The position numbers and the translations under genes are program-made. The notes under the pieces are model-generated. The model had not been told where the DNA came from, ran no database searches, and saw only the letters and a list, made by a program, of their open reading frames with translations. A stretch of 64,000 bases of DNA from Stomorhina lunata (taxonomy: Eukaryota > Arthropoda > Insecta > Diptera > Rhiniidae), in assembly GCA_933228675.1 (NCBI GenBank), contig OW121740.1, forward strand, positions 160,266,486-160,330,485. The letters are read 5' to 3'. Positions 45,988 through 57,694 of this stretch are shown here, one piece after another (within the stretch, counting starts at the first letter, position 1; each line of letters starts with the position of its first letter).

Positions 45988-48900
45988 CAGTTCTAATTCA
46001 GTTCTAGTTCAGTTCTAGTTCAGTTCTAGTTCAGTTCTAGTTCAGTTCTAGTTCAGTTCTAGTTCAGTTCTAGTTCAGTTCTAGTTCAGTTCTAGTTCAG
46101 TTCTAGTTCAGTTCTAGTTCAGTTCTAGTTCAGTTCTAGTTCAGTTCTAGTTCAGTTCTAGTTCAGTTCTAGTTCAGTTCTAGTTCAGTTCTAGTTCAGT
46201 TCTAGTTCAGTTCTAGTTCAGTTCTAGTTCAGTTCTAGTTCAGTTCTAGTTCAGTTCTAGTTCAGTTCTAGTTCAGTTCTAGTTCAGTTCTAGTTCAGTT
46301 CTAGTTCAGTTCTAGTTCAGTTCTAGTTCAGTTCTAGTTCAGTTCTAGTTCAGTTCTAGTTCAGTTCTAGTTCAGTTCTAGTTCAGTTCTAGTTCAGTTC
46401 TAGTTCAGTTCTAGTTCAGTTCTAGTTCAGTTCTAGTTCAGTTCTAGTTCAGTTCTAGTTCAGTTCTAGTTCAGTTCTAGTTCAGTTCTAGTTCAGTTCT
46501 AGTTCAGTTCTAGTTCAGTTCTAGTTCAGTTCTAGTTCAGTTCTAGTTCAGTTCTAGTTCAGTTCTAGTTCAGTTCTAGTTCAGTTCTAGTTCAGTTCTA
46601 GTTCAGTTCTAGTTCAGTTCTAGTTCAGTTCTAGTTCAGTTCTAGTTCAGTTCTAGTTCAGTTCTAGTTCAGTTCTAGTTCAGTTCTAGTTCAGTTCTAG
46701 TTCAGTTCTAGTTCAGTTCTAGTTCAGTTCTAGTTCAGTTCTAGTTCAGTTCTAGTTCAGTTCTAGTTCAGTTCTAGTTCAGTTCTAGTTCAGTTCTAGT
46801 TCAGTTCTAGTTCAGTTCTAGTTCAGTTCTAGTTCAGTTCTAGTTCAGTTCTAGTTCAGTTCTAGTTCAGTTCTAGTTCAGTTCTAGTTCAGTTCTAGTT
46901 CAGTTCTAGTTCAGTTCTAGTTCAGTTCTAGTTCAGTTCTAGTTCAGTTCTAGTTCAGTTCTAGTTCAGTTCTAGTTCAGTTCTAGTTCAGTTCTAGTTC
47001 AGTTCTAGTTCAGTTCTAGTTCAGTTCTAGTTCAGTTCTAGTTCAGTTCTAGTTCAGTTCTAGTTCAGTTCTAGTTCAGTTCTAGTTCAGTTCTAGTTCA
47101 GTTCTAGTTCAGTTCTAGTTCAGTTCTAGTTCAGTTCTAGTTCAGTTCTAGTTCAGTTCTAGTTCAGTTCTAGTTCAGTTCTAGTTCAGTTCTAGTTCAG
47201 TTCTAGTTCAGTTCTAGTTCAGTTCTAGTTCAGTTCTAGTTCAGTTCTAGTTCAGTTCTAGTTCAGTTCTAGTTCAGTTCTAGTTCAGTTCTAGTTCAGT
47301 TCTAGTTCAGTTCTAGTTCAGTTCTAGTTCAGTTCTAGTTCAGTTCTAGTTCAGTTCTAGTTCAGTTCTAGTTCAGTTCTAGTTCAGTTCTAGTTCAGTT
47401 CTAGTTCAGTTCTAGTTCAGTTCTAGTTCAGTTCTAGTTCAGTTCTAGTTCAGTTCTAGTTCAGTTCTAGTTCAGTTCTAGTTCAGTTCTAGTTCAGTTC
47501 TAGTTCAGTTCTAGTTCAGTTCTAGTTCAGTTCTAGTTCAGTTCTAGTTCAGTTCTAGTTCAGTTCTAGTTCAGTTCTAGTTCAGTTCTAGTTCAGTTCT
47601 AGTTCAGTTCTAGTTCAGTTCTAGTTCAGTTCTAGTTCAGTTCTAGTTCAGTTCTAGTTCAGTTCTAGTTCAGTTCTAGTTCAGTTCTAGTTCAGTTCTA
47701 GTTCAGTTCTAGTTCAGTTCTAGTTCAGTTCTAGTTCAGTTCTAGTTCAGTTCTAGTTCAGTTCTAGTTCAGTTCTAGTTCAGTTCTAGTTCAGTTCTAG
47801 TTCAGTTCTAGTTCAGTTCTAGTTCAGTTCTAGTTCAGTTCTAGTTCAGTTCTAGTTCAGTTCTAGTTCAGTTCTAGTTCAGTTCTAGTTCAGTTCTAGT
47901 TCAGTTCTAGTTCAGTTCTAGTTCAGTTCTAGTTCAGTTCTAGTTCAGTTCTAGTTCAGTTCTAGTTCAGTTCTAGTTCAGTTCTAGTTCAGTTCTAGTT
48001 CAGTTCTAGTTCAGTTCTAGTTCAGTTCTAGTTCAGTTCTAGTTCATTCTAGTTCAGTTCTAGTTCAGTTCTAGTTCAGTTCTAGTTCAGTTCTAGTTCA
48101 GTTCTAGTTCAGTTCTAGTTCAGTTCTAGTTCAGTTCTAGTTCAGTTCTAGTTCAGTTCTAGTTCAGTTCTAGTTCAGTTCTAGTTCAGTTCTAGTTCAG
48201 TTCTAGTTCAGTTCTAGTTCAGTTCTAGTTCAGTTCTAGTTCAGTTCTAGTTCAGTTCTAGTTCAGTTCTAGTTCAGTTCTAGTTCAGTTCTAGTTCAGT
48301 TCTAGTTCAGTTCTAGTTCAGTTCTAGTTCAGTTCTAGTTCAGTTCTAGTTCAGTTCTAGTTCAGTTCTAGTTCAGTTCTAGTTCAGTTCTAGTTCAGTT
48401 CTAGTTCAGTTCTAGTTCAGTTCTAGTTCAGTTCTAGTTCAGTTCTAGTTCAGTTCTAGTTCAGTTCTAGTTCAGTTCTAGTTCAGTTCTAGTTCAGTTC
48501 TAGTTCAGTTCTAGTTCAGTTCTAGTTCAGTTCTAGTTCAGTTCTAGTTCAGTTCTAGTTCAGTTCTAGTTCAGTTCTAGTTCAGTTCTAGTTCAGTTCT
48601 AGTTCAGTTCTAGTTCAGTTCTAGTTCAGTTCTAGTTCAGTTCTAGTTCAGTTCTAGTTCAGTTCTAGTTCAGTTCTAGTTCAGTTCTAGTTCAGTTCTA
48701 GTTCAGTTCTAGTTCAGTTCTAGTTCAGTTCTAGTTCAGTTCTAGTTCAGTTCTAGTTCAGTTCTAGTTCAGTTCTAGTTCAGTTCTAGTTCAGTTCTAG
48801 TTCAGTTCTAGTTCAGTTCTAGTTCAGTTCTAGTTCAGTTCTAGTTCAGTTCTAGTTCAGTTCTAGTTCAGTTCTAGTTCAGTTCTAGTTCAGTTCTAGT

Positions 48901-51900
48901 TCAGTTCTAGTTCAGTTCTAGTTCAGTTCTAGTTCAGTTCTAGTTCAGTTCTAGTTCAGTTCTAGTTCAGTTCTAGTTCAGTTCTAGTTCAGTTCTAGTT
49001 CAGTTCTAGTTCAGTTCTAGTTCAGTTCTAGTTCAGTTCTAGTTCAGTTCTAGTTCAGTTCTAGTTCAGTTCTAGTTCAGTTCTAGTTCAGTTCTAGTTC
49101 AGTTCTAGTTCAGTTCTAGTTCAGTTCTAGTTCAGTTCTAGTTCAGTTCTAGTTCAGTTCTAGTTCAGTTCTAGTTCAGTTCTAGTTCAGTTCTAGTTCA
49201 GTTCTAGTTCAGTTCTAGTTCAGTTCTAGTTCAGTTCTAGTTCAGTTCTAGTTCAGTTCTAGTTCAGTTCTAGTTCAGTTCTAGTTCAGTTCTAGTTCAG
49301 TTCTAGTTCAGTTCTAGTTCAGTTCTAGTTCAGTTCTAGTTCAGTTCTAGTTCAGTTCTAGTTCAGTTCTAGTTCAGTTCTAGTTCAGTTCTAGTTCAGT
49401 TCTAGTTCAGTTCTAGTTCAGTTCTAGTTCAGTTCTAGTTCAGTTCTAGTTCAGTTCTAGTTCAGTTCTAGTTCAGTTCTAGTTCAGTTCTAGTTCAGTT
49501 TCTAGTTCAGTTCTAGTTCAGTTCTAGTTCAGTTCTAGTTCAGTTCTAGTTCAGTTCTAGTTCAGTTCTAGTTCAGTTCTAGTTCAGTTCTAGTTCAGTT
49601 CTAGTTCAGTTCTAGTTCAGTTCTAGTTCAGTTCTAGTTCAGTTCTAGTTCAGTTCTAGTTCAGTTCTAGTTCAGTTCTAGTTCAGTTCTAGTTCAGTTC
49701 TAGTTCAGTTCTAGTTCAGTTTCTAGTTCAGTTCTAGTTCAGTTCTAGTTCAGTTCTAGTTCAGTTCTAGTTCAGTTCTAGTTCAGTTCTAGTTCAGTTC
49801 TAGTTCAGTTCTAGTTCAGTTCTAGTTCAGTTCTAGTTCAGTTCTAGTTCAGTTCTAGTTCAGTTCTAGTTCAGTTCTAGTTCAGTTCTAGTTCAGTTCT
49901 AGTTCAGTTCTAGTTCAGTTCTAGTTCAGTTCTAGTTCAGTTCTAGTTCAGTTCTAGTTCAGTTCTAGTTCAGTTCTAGTTCAGTTCTAGTTCAGTTCTA
50001 GTTCAGTTCTAGTTCAGTTCTAGTTCAGTTCTAGTTCAGTTCTAGTTCAGTTCTAGTTCAGTTCTAGTTCAGTTCTAGTTCAGTTCTAGTTCAGTTCTAG
50101 TTCAGTTCTAGTTCAGTTCTAGTTCAGTTCTAGTTCAGTTCTAGTTCAGTTCTAGTTCAGTTCTAGTTCAGTCTAGTTCAGTTCTAGTTCAGTTCTAGTT
50201 CAGTTCTAGTTCAGTTCTAGTTCAGTTCTAGTTCAGTTCTAGTTCTAGTTCAGTTCTAGTTCAGTTCTAGTTCAGTTCGTTCTAGTTCAGTTCTAGTTCA
50301 GTTCTAGTTCAGTTCTAGTTCAGTTCTAGTTCAGTTCTAGTTCAGTTCTAGTTCAGTTCTAGTTCAGTTCTAGTTCAGTTCAGTTCTAGTTCAGTTCTAG
50401 TTCAGTTCTAGTTCAGTTCTAGTTCAGTTCTAGTTCAGTTCTAGTTCAGTTCTAGTTCAGTTCTAGTTCAGTTCTAGTTCAGTTCTAGTTCAGTTCTAGT
50501 TCAGTTCTAGTTCAGTTCTAGTTCAGTTCTAGTTCAGTTCTAGTTCAGTTCTAGTTCAGTTCTAGTTCAGTTCTAGTTCAGTTCTAGTTCAGTTCTAGTT
50601 CAGTTCTAGTTCAGTTCTAGTTCAGTTCTAGTTCAGTTCTAGTTCAGTTCTAGTTCAGTTCTAGTTCAGTTCTAGTTCAGTTCTAGTTCAGTTCTAGTTC
50701 AGTTCTAGTTCAGTTCTAGTTCAGTTCTAGTTCAGTTCTAGTTCAGTTCTAGTTCAGTTCTAGTTCAGTTCTAGTTCTAGTTCAGTTCTAGTTCAGTTCT
50801 AGTTCAGTTCTAGTTCAGTTCTAGTTCAGTTCTAGTTCAGTTCTAGTTCAGTTCTAGTTCAGTTCTAGTTCAGTTCTAGTTCAGTTCTAGTTCAGTTCTA
50901 GTTCAGTTCTAGTTCAGTTCTAGTTCAGTTCTAGTTCAGTTCTAGTTCAGTTCTAGTTCAGTTCTAGTTCAGTTCTAGTTCAGTTCTAGTTCAGTTCTAG
51001 TTCAGTTCTAGTTCAGTTCTAGTTCAGTTCTAGTTCAGTTCTAGTTCAGTTCTAGTTCAGTTCCAGTTCAGTTCTAGTTCAGTTCTAGTTCAGTTCTAGT
51101 TCAGTTCTAGTTCAGTTCTAGTTCAGTTCTAGTTCAGTTCTAGTTCAGTTCTAGTTCAGTTCTAGTTCAGTTCTAGTTCAGTTCTAGTTCAGTTCTAGTT
51201 CAGTTCTAGTTCAGTTCTAGTTCAGTTCTAGTTCAGTTCTAGTTCAGTTCTAGTTCAGTTCTAGTTCAGTTCTAGTTCAGTTCTAGTTCAGTTCTAGTTC
51301 AGTTCTAGTTCAGTTCTAGTTCAGTTCTAGTTCAGTTCTAGTTCAGTTCTAGTTCAGTTCTAGTTCAGTTCTAGTTCAGTTCTAGTTCAGTTCTAGTTCA
51401 GTTCTAGTTCAGTTCTAGTTCAGTTCTAGTTCAGTTCTAGTTCAGTTCTAGTTCAGTTCTAGTTCAGTTCTAGTTCAGTTCTAGTTCAGTTCTAGTTCAG
51501 TTCTAGTTCAGTTTTCAGTTCTAGTCAGTTCTAGTTCAGTTCTAGTTCAGTTCTAGTTCAGTTCTAGTTCAGTTCTAGTTCAGTTCTAGTTCAGTTCTAG
51601 TTCAGTTCTAGTTCAGTTCTAGTTCAGTTCTAGTTCAGTTCTAGTTCAGTTCTAGTTCAGTTCTAGTTCAGTTCTAGTTCAGTTCTAGTTCAGTTCTAGT
51701 TCAGTTCTAGTTCAGTTCTAGTTCAGTTCTAGTTCAGTTCTAGTTCAGTTCTAGTTCAGTTCTAGTTCAGTTCTAGTTCAGTTCTAGTTCAGTTCTAGTT
51801 CAGTTCTAGTTCAGTTCTAGTTCAGTTCTAGTTCAGTTCTAGTTCAGTTCTAGTTCAGTTCTAGTTCAGTTCTAGTTCAGTTCTAGTTCAGTTCTAGTTC

Positions 51901-54088
51901 AGTTCTAGTTCAGTTCTAGTTCAGTTCTAGTTCAGTTCTAGTTCAGTTCTAGTTCAGTTCTAGGTTCAGTTCTAGTTCAGTTCTAGTTCAGTTCTAGTTC
52001 AGTTCTAGTTCAGTTCTAGTTCAGTTCTAGTTCAGTTCTAGTTCAGTTCTAGTTCAGTTCTAGTTCAGTTCTAGTTCAGTTCTAGTTCAGTTCTAGTTCA
52101 GTTCTAGTTCAGTTCTAGTTCAGTTCTAGTTCAGTTCTAGTTCAGTTCTAGTTCAGTTCTAGTTCAGTTCTAGTTCAGTTCTAGTTCAGTTCTAGTTCAG
52201 TTCTAGTTCAGTTCTAGTTCAGTTCTAGTTCAGTTCTAGTTCAGTTCTAGTTCAGTTCTAGTTCAGTTCTAGTTCAGTTCTAGTTCAGTTCTAGTTCAGT
52301 TCTAGTTCAGTTCTAGTTCAGTTCTAGTTCAGTTCTAGTTCAGTTCTAGTTCAGTTCTAGTTCAGTTCTAGTTCAGTTCTAGTTCAGTTCTAGTTCAGTT
52401 CTAGTTCAGTTCTAGTTCAGTTCTAGTTCAGTTCTAGTTCAGTTCTAGTTCAGTTCTAGTTCAGTTCTAGTTCAGTTCTAGTTCTAGTTCAGTTCTAGTT
52501 CAGTTCTAGTTCTAGTTCAGTTCTAGTTCAGTTCTAGTTCAGTTCTAGTTCAGTTCTAGTTCAGTTCTAGTTCAGTTCTAGTTCAGTTCTAGTTCAGTTC
52601 TAGTTCAGTTCTAGTTCAGTTCAGTTCTAGTTCAGTTCTAGTTCAGTTCTAGTTCAGTTCTAGTTCAGTTCTAGTTCAGTTCTAGTTCAGTTCTAGTTCA
52701 GTTCTAGTTCAGTTCTAGTTCAGTTCTAGTTCAGTTCTAGTTCAGTTCTAGTTCAGTTCTAGTTCAGTTCTAGTTCAGTTCTAGTTCAGTTCTAGTTCAG
52801 TTCTAGTTCAGTTCTAGTTCAGTTCTAGTTCAGTTCTAGTTCAGTTCTAGTTCAGTTCTAGTTCAGTTCTAGTTCAGTTCTAGTTCAGTTCTAGTTCAGT
52901 TCTAGTTCAGTTCTAGTTCAGTTCTAGTTCAGTTCTAGTTCAGTTCTAGTTCAGTTCTAGTTCAGTTCTAGTTCAGTTCTAGTTCAGTTCTAGTTCAGTT
53001 CTAGTTCAGTTCTAGTTCAGTTCTAGTTCAGTTCTAGTTCAGTTCTAGTTCAGTTCTAGTTCAGTTCTAGTTCAGTTCTAGTTCAGTTCTAGTTCAGTTC
53101 TAGTTCAGTTCTAGTTCAGTTCTAGTTCAGTTCTAGTTCAGTTCTAGTTCAGTTCTAGTTCAGTTCTAGTTCAGTTCTAGTTCAGTTCTAGTTCAGTTCT
53201 AGTTCAGTTCTAGTTCAGTTCTAGTTCAGTTCTAGTTCAGTTCTAGTTCAGTTCTAGTTCTAGTTCAGTTCTAGTTCAGTTCTAGTTCAGTTCTAGTTCA
53301 GTTCTAGTTCAGTTCTAGTTCAGTTCTAGTTCAGTTCTAGTTCAGTTCTAGTTCAGTTCTAGTTCAGTTCTAGTTCAGTTCTAGTTCAGTTCTAGTTCAG
53401 TTCTAGTTCAGTTCTAGTTCAGTTCTAGTTCAGTTCTAGTTCAGTTCTAGTTCAGTTCTAGTTCAGTTCTAGTTCAGTTCTAGTTCAGTTCTAGTTCAGT
53501 TCTAGTTCAGTTCTAGTTCAGTTCTAGTTCAGTTCTAGTTCAGTTCTAGTTCAGTTCTAGTTCAGTTCTAGTTCAGTTCCAGTTCAGTTCTAGTTCAGTT
53601 CTAGTTCAGTTCTAGTTCAGTTCTAGTTCAGTTCTAGTTCAGTTCTAGTTCAGTTCTAGTTCAGTTCTAGTTCAGTTCTAGTTCAGTTCTAGTTCAGTTC
53701 TAGTTCAGTTCTAGTTCAGTTCTAGTTCAGTTCTAGTTCTAGTTCAGTTCTAGTTCAGTTCTAGTTCAGTTCTAGTTCAGTTCTAGTTCAGTTCTAGTTC
53801 AGTTCTAGTTCAGTTCTAGTTCAGTTCTAGTTCAGTTCTAGTTCAGTTCTAGTTCAGTTCTAGTTCAGTTCTAGTTCAGTTCTAGTTCAGTTCTAGTTCA
53901 GTTCTAGTTCAGTTCTAGTTCAGTTCTAGTTCAGTTCTAGTTCAGTTCTAGTTCAGTTCTAGTTCAGTTCCAGTTCAGTTCTAGTTCAGTTCTAGTTCAG
54001 TTCTAGTTCAGTTCTAGTTCAGTTCTAGTTCAGTTCTAGTTCAGTTCTAGTTCAATTCTAGTTCAGTTCTAGTTCGGTTTTAGTTCAG
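45988..54088 (+). repeat. 11-bp satellite (TTCTAGTTCAG)n, about 8.1 kb
   Basis: About 736 units in one orientation. The first unit (TTCTAATTCAG) and the last ones (TTCAATTCTAG, TTCGGTTTTAG) are variants, as expected at array edges. From 46000 to about 48040 the units are identical by eye. Departures then appear: 48047 (loss of G), 49500 and 49719 (extra T), 50172 (lost T), 50240-50280, 50380, 50772, 51061 (TTCCAG), 51513-51527 (scrambled), 51962, 52482-52512, 52620, 53260, 53579, 53738, 53970 and 54055. Stops occur in every frame, so it is not coding. The right edge abuts a Helentron-like 3' end. Confidence 0.97.
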
Positions 54089-54345
54089 TATATTAAGATT
54101 GTCATTCTGTTTGTAATTTCCTCAATATTGACTTAAGAACCAGAAACGATATTTATCCAGGATCCGTTCGTCTTTCTGTATGGGAGTCTATTGAAAATGG
54201 AATGAATGTAAGGGCAATGAAATTGGGCAATAATTGAAATTGAATTTTTATAGCCGTGACTACTTAATATAAAGTTTTATGCAACTAGAGGTTAGTTTTC
54301 GAATTTTATCAGACCATATTTGCCCAAACTCCCATATAAACTTAC
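54089..54345 (-). mobile_element. Helentron-like element fragment, copy H (3' part)
   Basis: On the minus strand this reads 'tatatgggagttt' (about 54340), later 'cagaaagacgaacgga', 'atcctgg', 'attgaggaaattacaaacagaatgacaatcttaatatac', and then enters the 11-bp satellite. The last part matches the 3' end of element G ('aaattacaaatggaatgacaatctcaataca'). The expected terminal 'cccccat' and hairpin are missing: the satellite begins where they should be. The 5' end of the element is not found to the right, so the copy is truncated. The frames of 60-69 codons at 54260-54639 are not genes. Confidence 0.6.
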
Positions 54346-55606
54346 CTTCGAAATCCAATTTAATGTATTTAATTATTGTAGCTATAACGCTAGAATTTAG
54401 TACGGACATAAACGCACACACAAAGATACGTTTTATGAGCACGTGTGTGCGCCTTAGGTTTTTCTCAATGAATAATCGTTCCCATTAGTTGCTTCCGAAT
54501 AAGAGTAGAAGGGATTTTTTAAAACGACCATGCGGCAAATCAAGGTATGGAAGTAAAACATCTTTATATTAAAGAGTCTTTGCTTTGTCGGAAGGTATGT
54601 TGTAGTCCTTGTTTTTCTTTGAAGTAACCAAATGTTCAAATTATGAGCCCTCCTAAACAGATTTTCTTTTTTTTTTGCACATGTTGCAACAAAACTGATT
54701 AAACAACATAGTCAACAAACATTTAAATGAATCGAATAGCTTTGTGCTCTGTATCATATGTGTATGAAGTTAGGTAGTAATTCCAAAATGCTTACGCAAA
54801 TATTGCCAAAGTTTTAGTTGGTGGTGATAAGAGACATCACTAACAATAACACTAACACGAACAAACAACATAACTAAGTAGCAGTTCCAAACGCCATAAT
54901 GAAACGCCTCCCACTCGTCATTTAAGCAGTTGAGAGCACAAACACAACTATAAGACTACAAATACTCATTCAATAGAAAATCTGAAATCTTTTACGGATT
55001 TACATGAAAAGCGACAAAGCGGACGTGTAAATGAGTCGTTTTGAACACACACACACATTTGAATATACATATGTTTGGAAAAAGCTGTGGAAACATTGTA
55101 TATGTGTTCTTTTGTAATAACTGTTAAGATAAAGTGTTGTCGAACAAATGCTTGTTAGACACTCAAGCAAGCCTTGTTAACAAAATGGTTTGGTATAGAA
55201 GTGTCTTTTTCAAGTGCCTGAACAAGTCAATAAAATCATGTTAATTTCTTTGATATACACAGAAACACATACTTCTAGGCAATATCTCAAAGTGTTTGGA
55301 ATAGCTGGGAAATATCAGAAGAAAAACAAATGTCTACAAGGCTACAACTGATTGCTGTCAAACTTGTTGACAATTATCGCTGATTGTAGCTTCTAGATAT
55401 TGAGGCCTGATATGCTCTGTCTATATAGGATAAAATAGGAAAATATATAGGAAAAGATCTAGGAAAATAAAAATATCACTTGGCGACTGAGAAAATTACA
55501 TTCGAGATAAACAATACAAAAATTTGAATTTTGTGAACTAGTGCAATCAAAGGGGTATTGGAACTGAACTGAACCAGAACTAAAGTTGATCAAAATATAA
55601 CAAAAA
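54346..55606. other. Spacer with a few simple repeats
   Basis: Mostly unique-looking, with an (AC)n tract near 55045 and a short run of AGGAAAATA-type repeats at 55425-55470. At 55560-55585 the sequence GAACTGAACTGAACCAGAAC is a degenerate, inverted version of the 11-bp satellite unit. No genes were recognised. Confidence 0.5.
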
Positions 55607-56334
55607 CAAGTAACAATGTGCTATAGTCGGTCAAGCCCGACCATACGATATCCTTCACCTCTAAGGTCAAAGGTGTTCTTTTTCCTGTATAAAGACAAAT
55701 ATTTGCTAAATTTTGTCGACATACAAAAATTTTCTCAAAACTTAAATATTTAAGCTGTTTCCGTCATTTAGAATTATATGAGAGCTAGGGTCCAATGCGT
55801 ACCGATTATCTCGAAACTTGACAAATTGATTACAGTTTTTACAAAAATTATGTATGTAAAAAATGTTTTTTATCTTCAGATTTACGAGCGTTTTAGTGAT
55901 TTTTGTCTCATTTGGTGCGTTTTGTCAGAAGAGTTTATATGGGAGCTATGGTTTAATGTGGACCGATTTAAACGAAATTTGGTACAGTGATTTTGGTTTA
56001 AGTAAGCAGTATTTTTTTTTAATTTCATGAAAAAATATTGATTTTTATGGCCAATAAATCAATTCCGGGAAGTGGGACCTACCGATTTTGACGAATTTCA
56101 ATAGCCTTGGTCCCATTTCAAATAAATTGTCTGTGCGAAATTTCATCAAATTATCTTTAGCATTGCGACATGTACTTTAATTACATGGTTTACATGATGG
56201 TCCAGTCAGCCGTCCAGACGGACGGACGGACTGACATAGCTAAATCGACTCAAGAAGTGATTCTAAGTCTAAAAGCTGGGTCTAAGACCAATATTTCTAT
56301 GCAATACATACATCGGAACAACTTATAATACCAG
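55607..56334 (+). mobile_element. Helentron-like element, family 1, copy B
   Basis: Starts CAAGTAACAATGTGCTATAG followed by 'tcggtcaagcccgaccat'. It is collinear with copy A through 'tatgggagctatggt', 'ccaataaatcaattccgggaagtgggacc', the GACG microsatellite (about 56214-56230), 'catagctaaatcgactc' and 'acttataatacc'. It stops before the 3' hairpin, where it meets the oppositely oriented copy E tail to tail. Non-coding. Confidence 0.75.
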
Positions 56335-56542
56335 ATTCGTTTTAGCGATCTCTGGCTGACTATCCCCATATAAACCATGTAATCAAAGTAGAGGAAATTC
56401 TAAAGATAATTTGATAAAATTTGGCACAGCTCATTTTTTTTCGTAGTGGGACCATGGTTTTCAAAATCGGTCTATTATTTAAGCTACCTCCCATATGTCC
56501 CACTTCCCGGAATTGATATATTGGCCACAAATATTAATATTT
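56335..56542 (-). mobile_element. 3' segment of Helentron-like copy E (interrupted by copy C)
   Basis: On the minus strand it continues copy E after the insertion: 'aatattaatatttgtggccaatatatcaattccgggaagtgggac' leads to 'tgattacatggtttatatgggg' and then 'gtcagccagagatcgctaaaacg', where it ends within the microsatellite zone. The matching 5' segment of E is 57695-58095. Confidence 0.65.
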
Positions 56543-56574
56543 ATACCCTTCACCACCATAGGTGGAAAGGGTAT
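56543..56574 (-). other. Intact 3'-terminal hairpin of copy C
   Basis: Arms of 14-15 nt with one offset (ATACCCTTCACCACC against GGTGGAAAGGGTAT). A hairpin near the 3' end is a defining feature of Helitron/Helentron elements. In copies A, B and D it is decayed or partly lost. Confidence 0.75.
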
Positions 56575-56659
56575 TATAAGTTTGTGCTGATGTATGTAAC
56601 GCATAGAAATATTTGTCTTAGACCCACATTTTAGTATATCAATAGGCTTAGAATCGCCG

Positions 56660-56712
56660 TGGTATAGCAGGTTAGTCATCCGCCTAGCATACCAGAGGCC
56701 CAAGTTCGATCC
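56660..56712 (+). promoter_or_regulatory. Internal Pol III promoter of SINE copy 2
   Basis: A-box-like TGGTATAGCAGGT at 56660-56672 and B-box-like GTTCGATCC at 56704-56712. The B box fits the GTTCRANNCC consensus better than that of copy 1. Confidence 0.72.
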
Positions 56713-56945
56713 CAGGCCAGACCCACTTGAAAAAATAAATTTTCAAAAAAGCGGCGGTTCACCTCATAACTCAGCTAGCCACTGGATATTGAGTATTGGG
56801 CTATGTAAAACTTCTCTAACTAATGCATTTGCCGTTCGGAGCCGGCGTTAAAACGTAGGTCCCTTTAATTAGTCTAAAAATAGAATCGGATGCATCTCAT
56901 TGTCTGAGAGAAGTACCCCTTGTTCCAATTGGAATGTTGTCGGGG

Positions 56946-57011
<66 letters not shown>
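56946..57011. repeat. (TA)n tail of SINE copy 2
   Basis: An uninterrupted TA dinucleotide run forming the 3' tail of the SINE. The shorter run at 45153-45181 is the tail of copy 1. Confidence 0.92.
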
Positions 57012-57015
<4 letters not shown>

Positions 57016-57694
57016 GGCTTAGAATCACTTTCTGAGTTAATTTAGCGATGTCCGTCCGACCGTCTTGCTGGACCCCCATGTAAACCTTGTAATCAAACTA
57101 CAGGTCGCAATTCTAAAGATAATCTGATGAAATTTGGCACAGATCATTTTTTTTCATAATAGGACCATGGCAATTGAAATTCGTCAAAAATCGGTAAATT
57201 ATTTATGGTACCTCCTATAGGTCCCACTTCCCGGAATTGATATATTGGCTACAAAAATCAATATTTTTTCATGCAATTTAAAACGAATACTGCTTATGTT
57301 AACCGAAATCACTGTACCAAATTTCGTTGAAATCGGTAAACATTTGACCGTAGCTCCCATACAAATTCTTTTCTCAAAACGCACTAAATGAGACAAAATT
57401 CACTAAAACGTTCGTAAATCCGACAATTTTAAGTTTATTTTTTGCATACATAATTTTTGTACCAACTGTAATCAATTTGCCAAATTTCATAATAATCGGT
57501 CCACATTTGACCCTAGCTCTCATATAAGTCCAAATGGCGGAAACAGCCTTAATGTATAAGTTTTGAGAATATGTTTGTATGATGACAAAATTTAGCAAAT
57601 ATTTGTCTTTATGCAGGAAAAAGAACACCTTTGACCTTAGTGGTGAAGGGTATCGTATGGTCGGACTTGACCGACTATAGCACTTTCTTACTTG

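Larger units (their letters stand above)
56656..57011 (+). mobile_element. tRNA-derived SINE, copy 2
   Basis: A 356-bp element flanked by the perfect 15-bp duplication AATAGGCTTAGAATC (56641-56655 and 57012-57026). The body is almost identical to copy 1 (44851-45181), with the same order of landmarks and a longer (TA)n tail (about 56948-57011, roughly 30 dinucleotides). It starts at GCCGTGG, the first base of the tRNA-like head. A box TGGTATAGCAGGT and B box GTTCGATCC look intact. Its perfect duplication and long tail suggest a young insertion. Confidence 0.9.
56543..57694 (-). mobile_element. Helentron-like element, family 1, copy C (nested in E, hosting a SINE)
   Basis: The 5' end lies at 57694 (CAAGTAAGAAAGTGCTATAG on the minus strand). 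The 3' end is the best-preserved terminal hairpin in the window, at 56543-56574: ATACCCTTCACCACC pairs with GGTGGAAAGGGTAT around a short TA-containing loop. Without the SINE (56656-57011 plus one duplication) it is about 780 bp. The sequences on either side join up as one continuous copy E, so C inserted into E in the same orientation. It has no coding capacity; the 74- and 84-codon frames are shadows. Confidence 0.8.
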
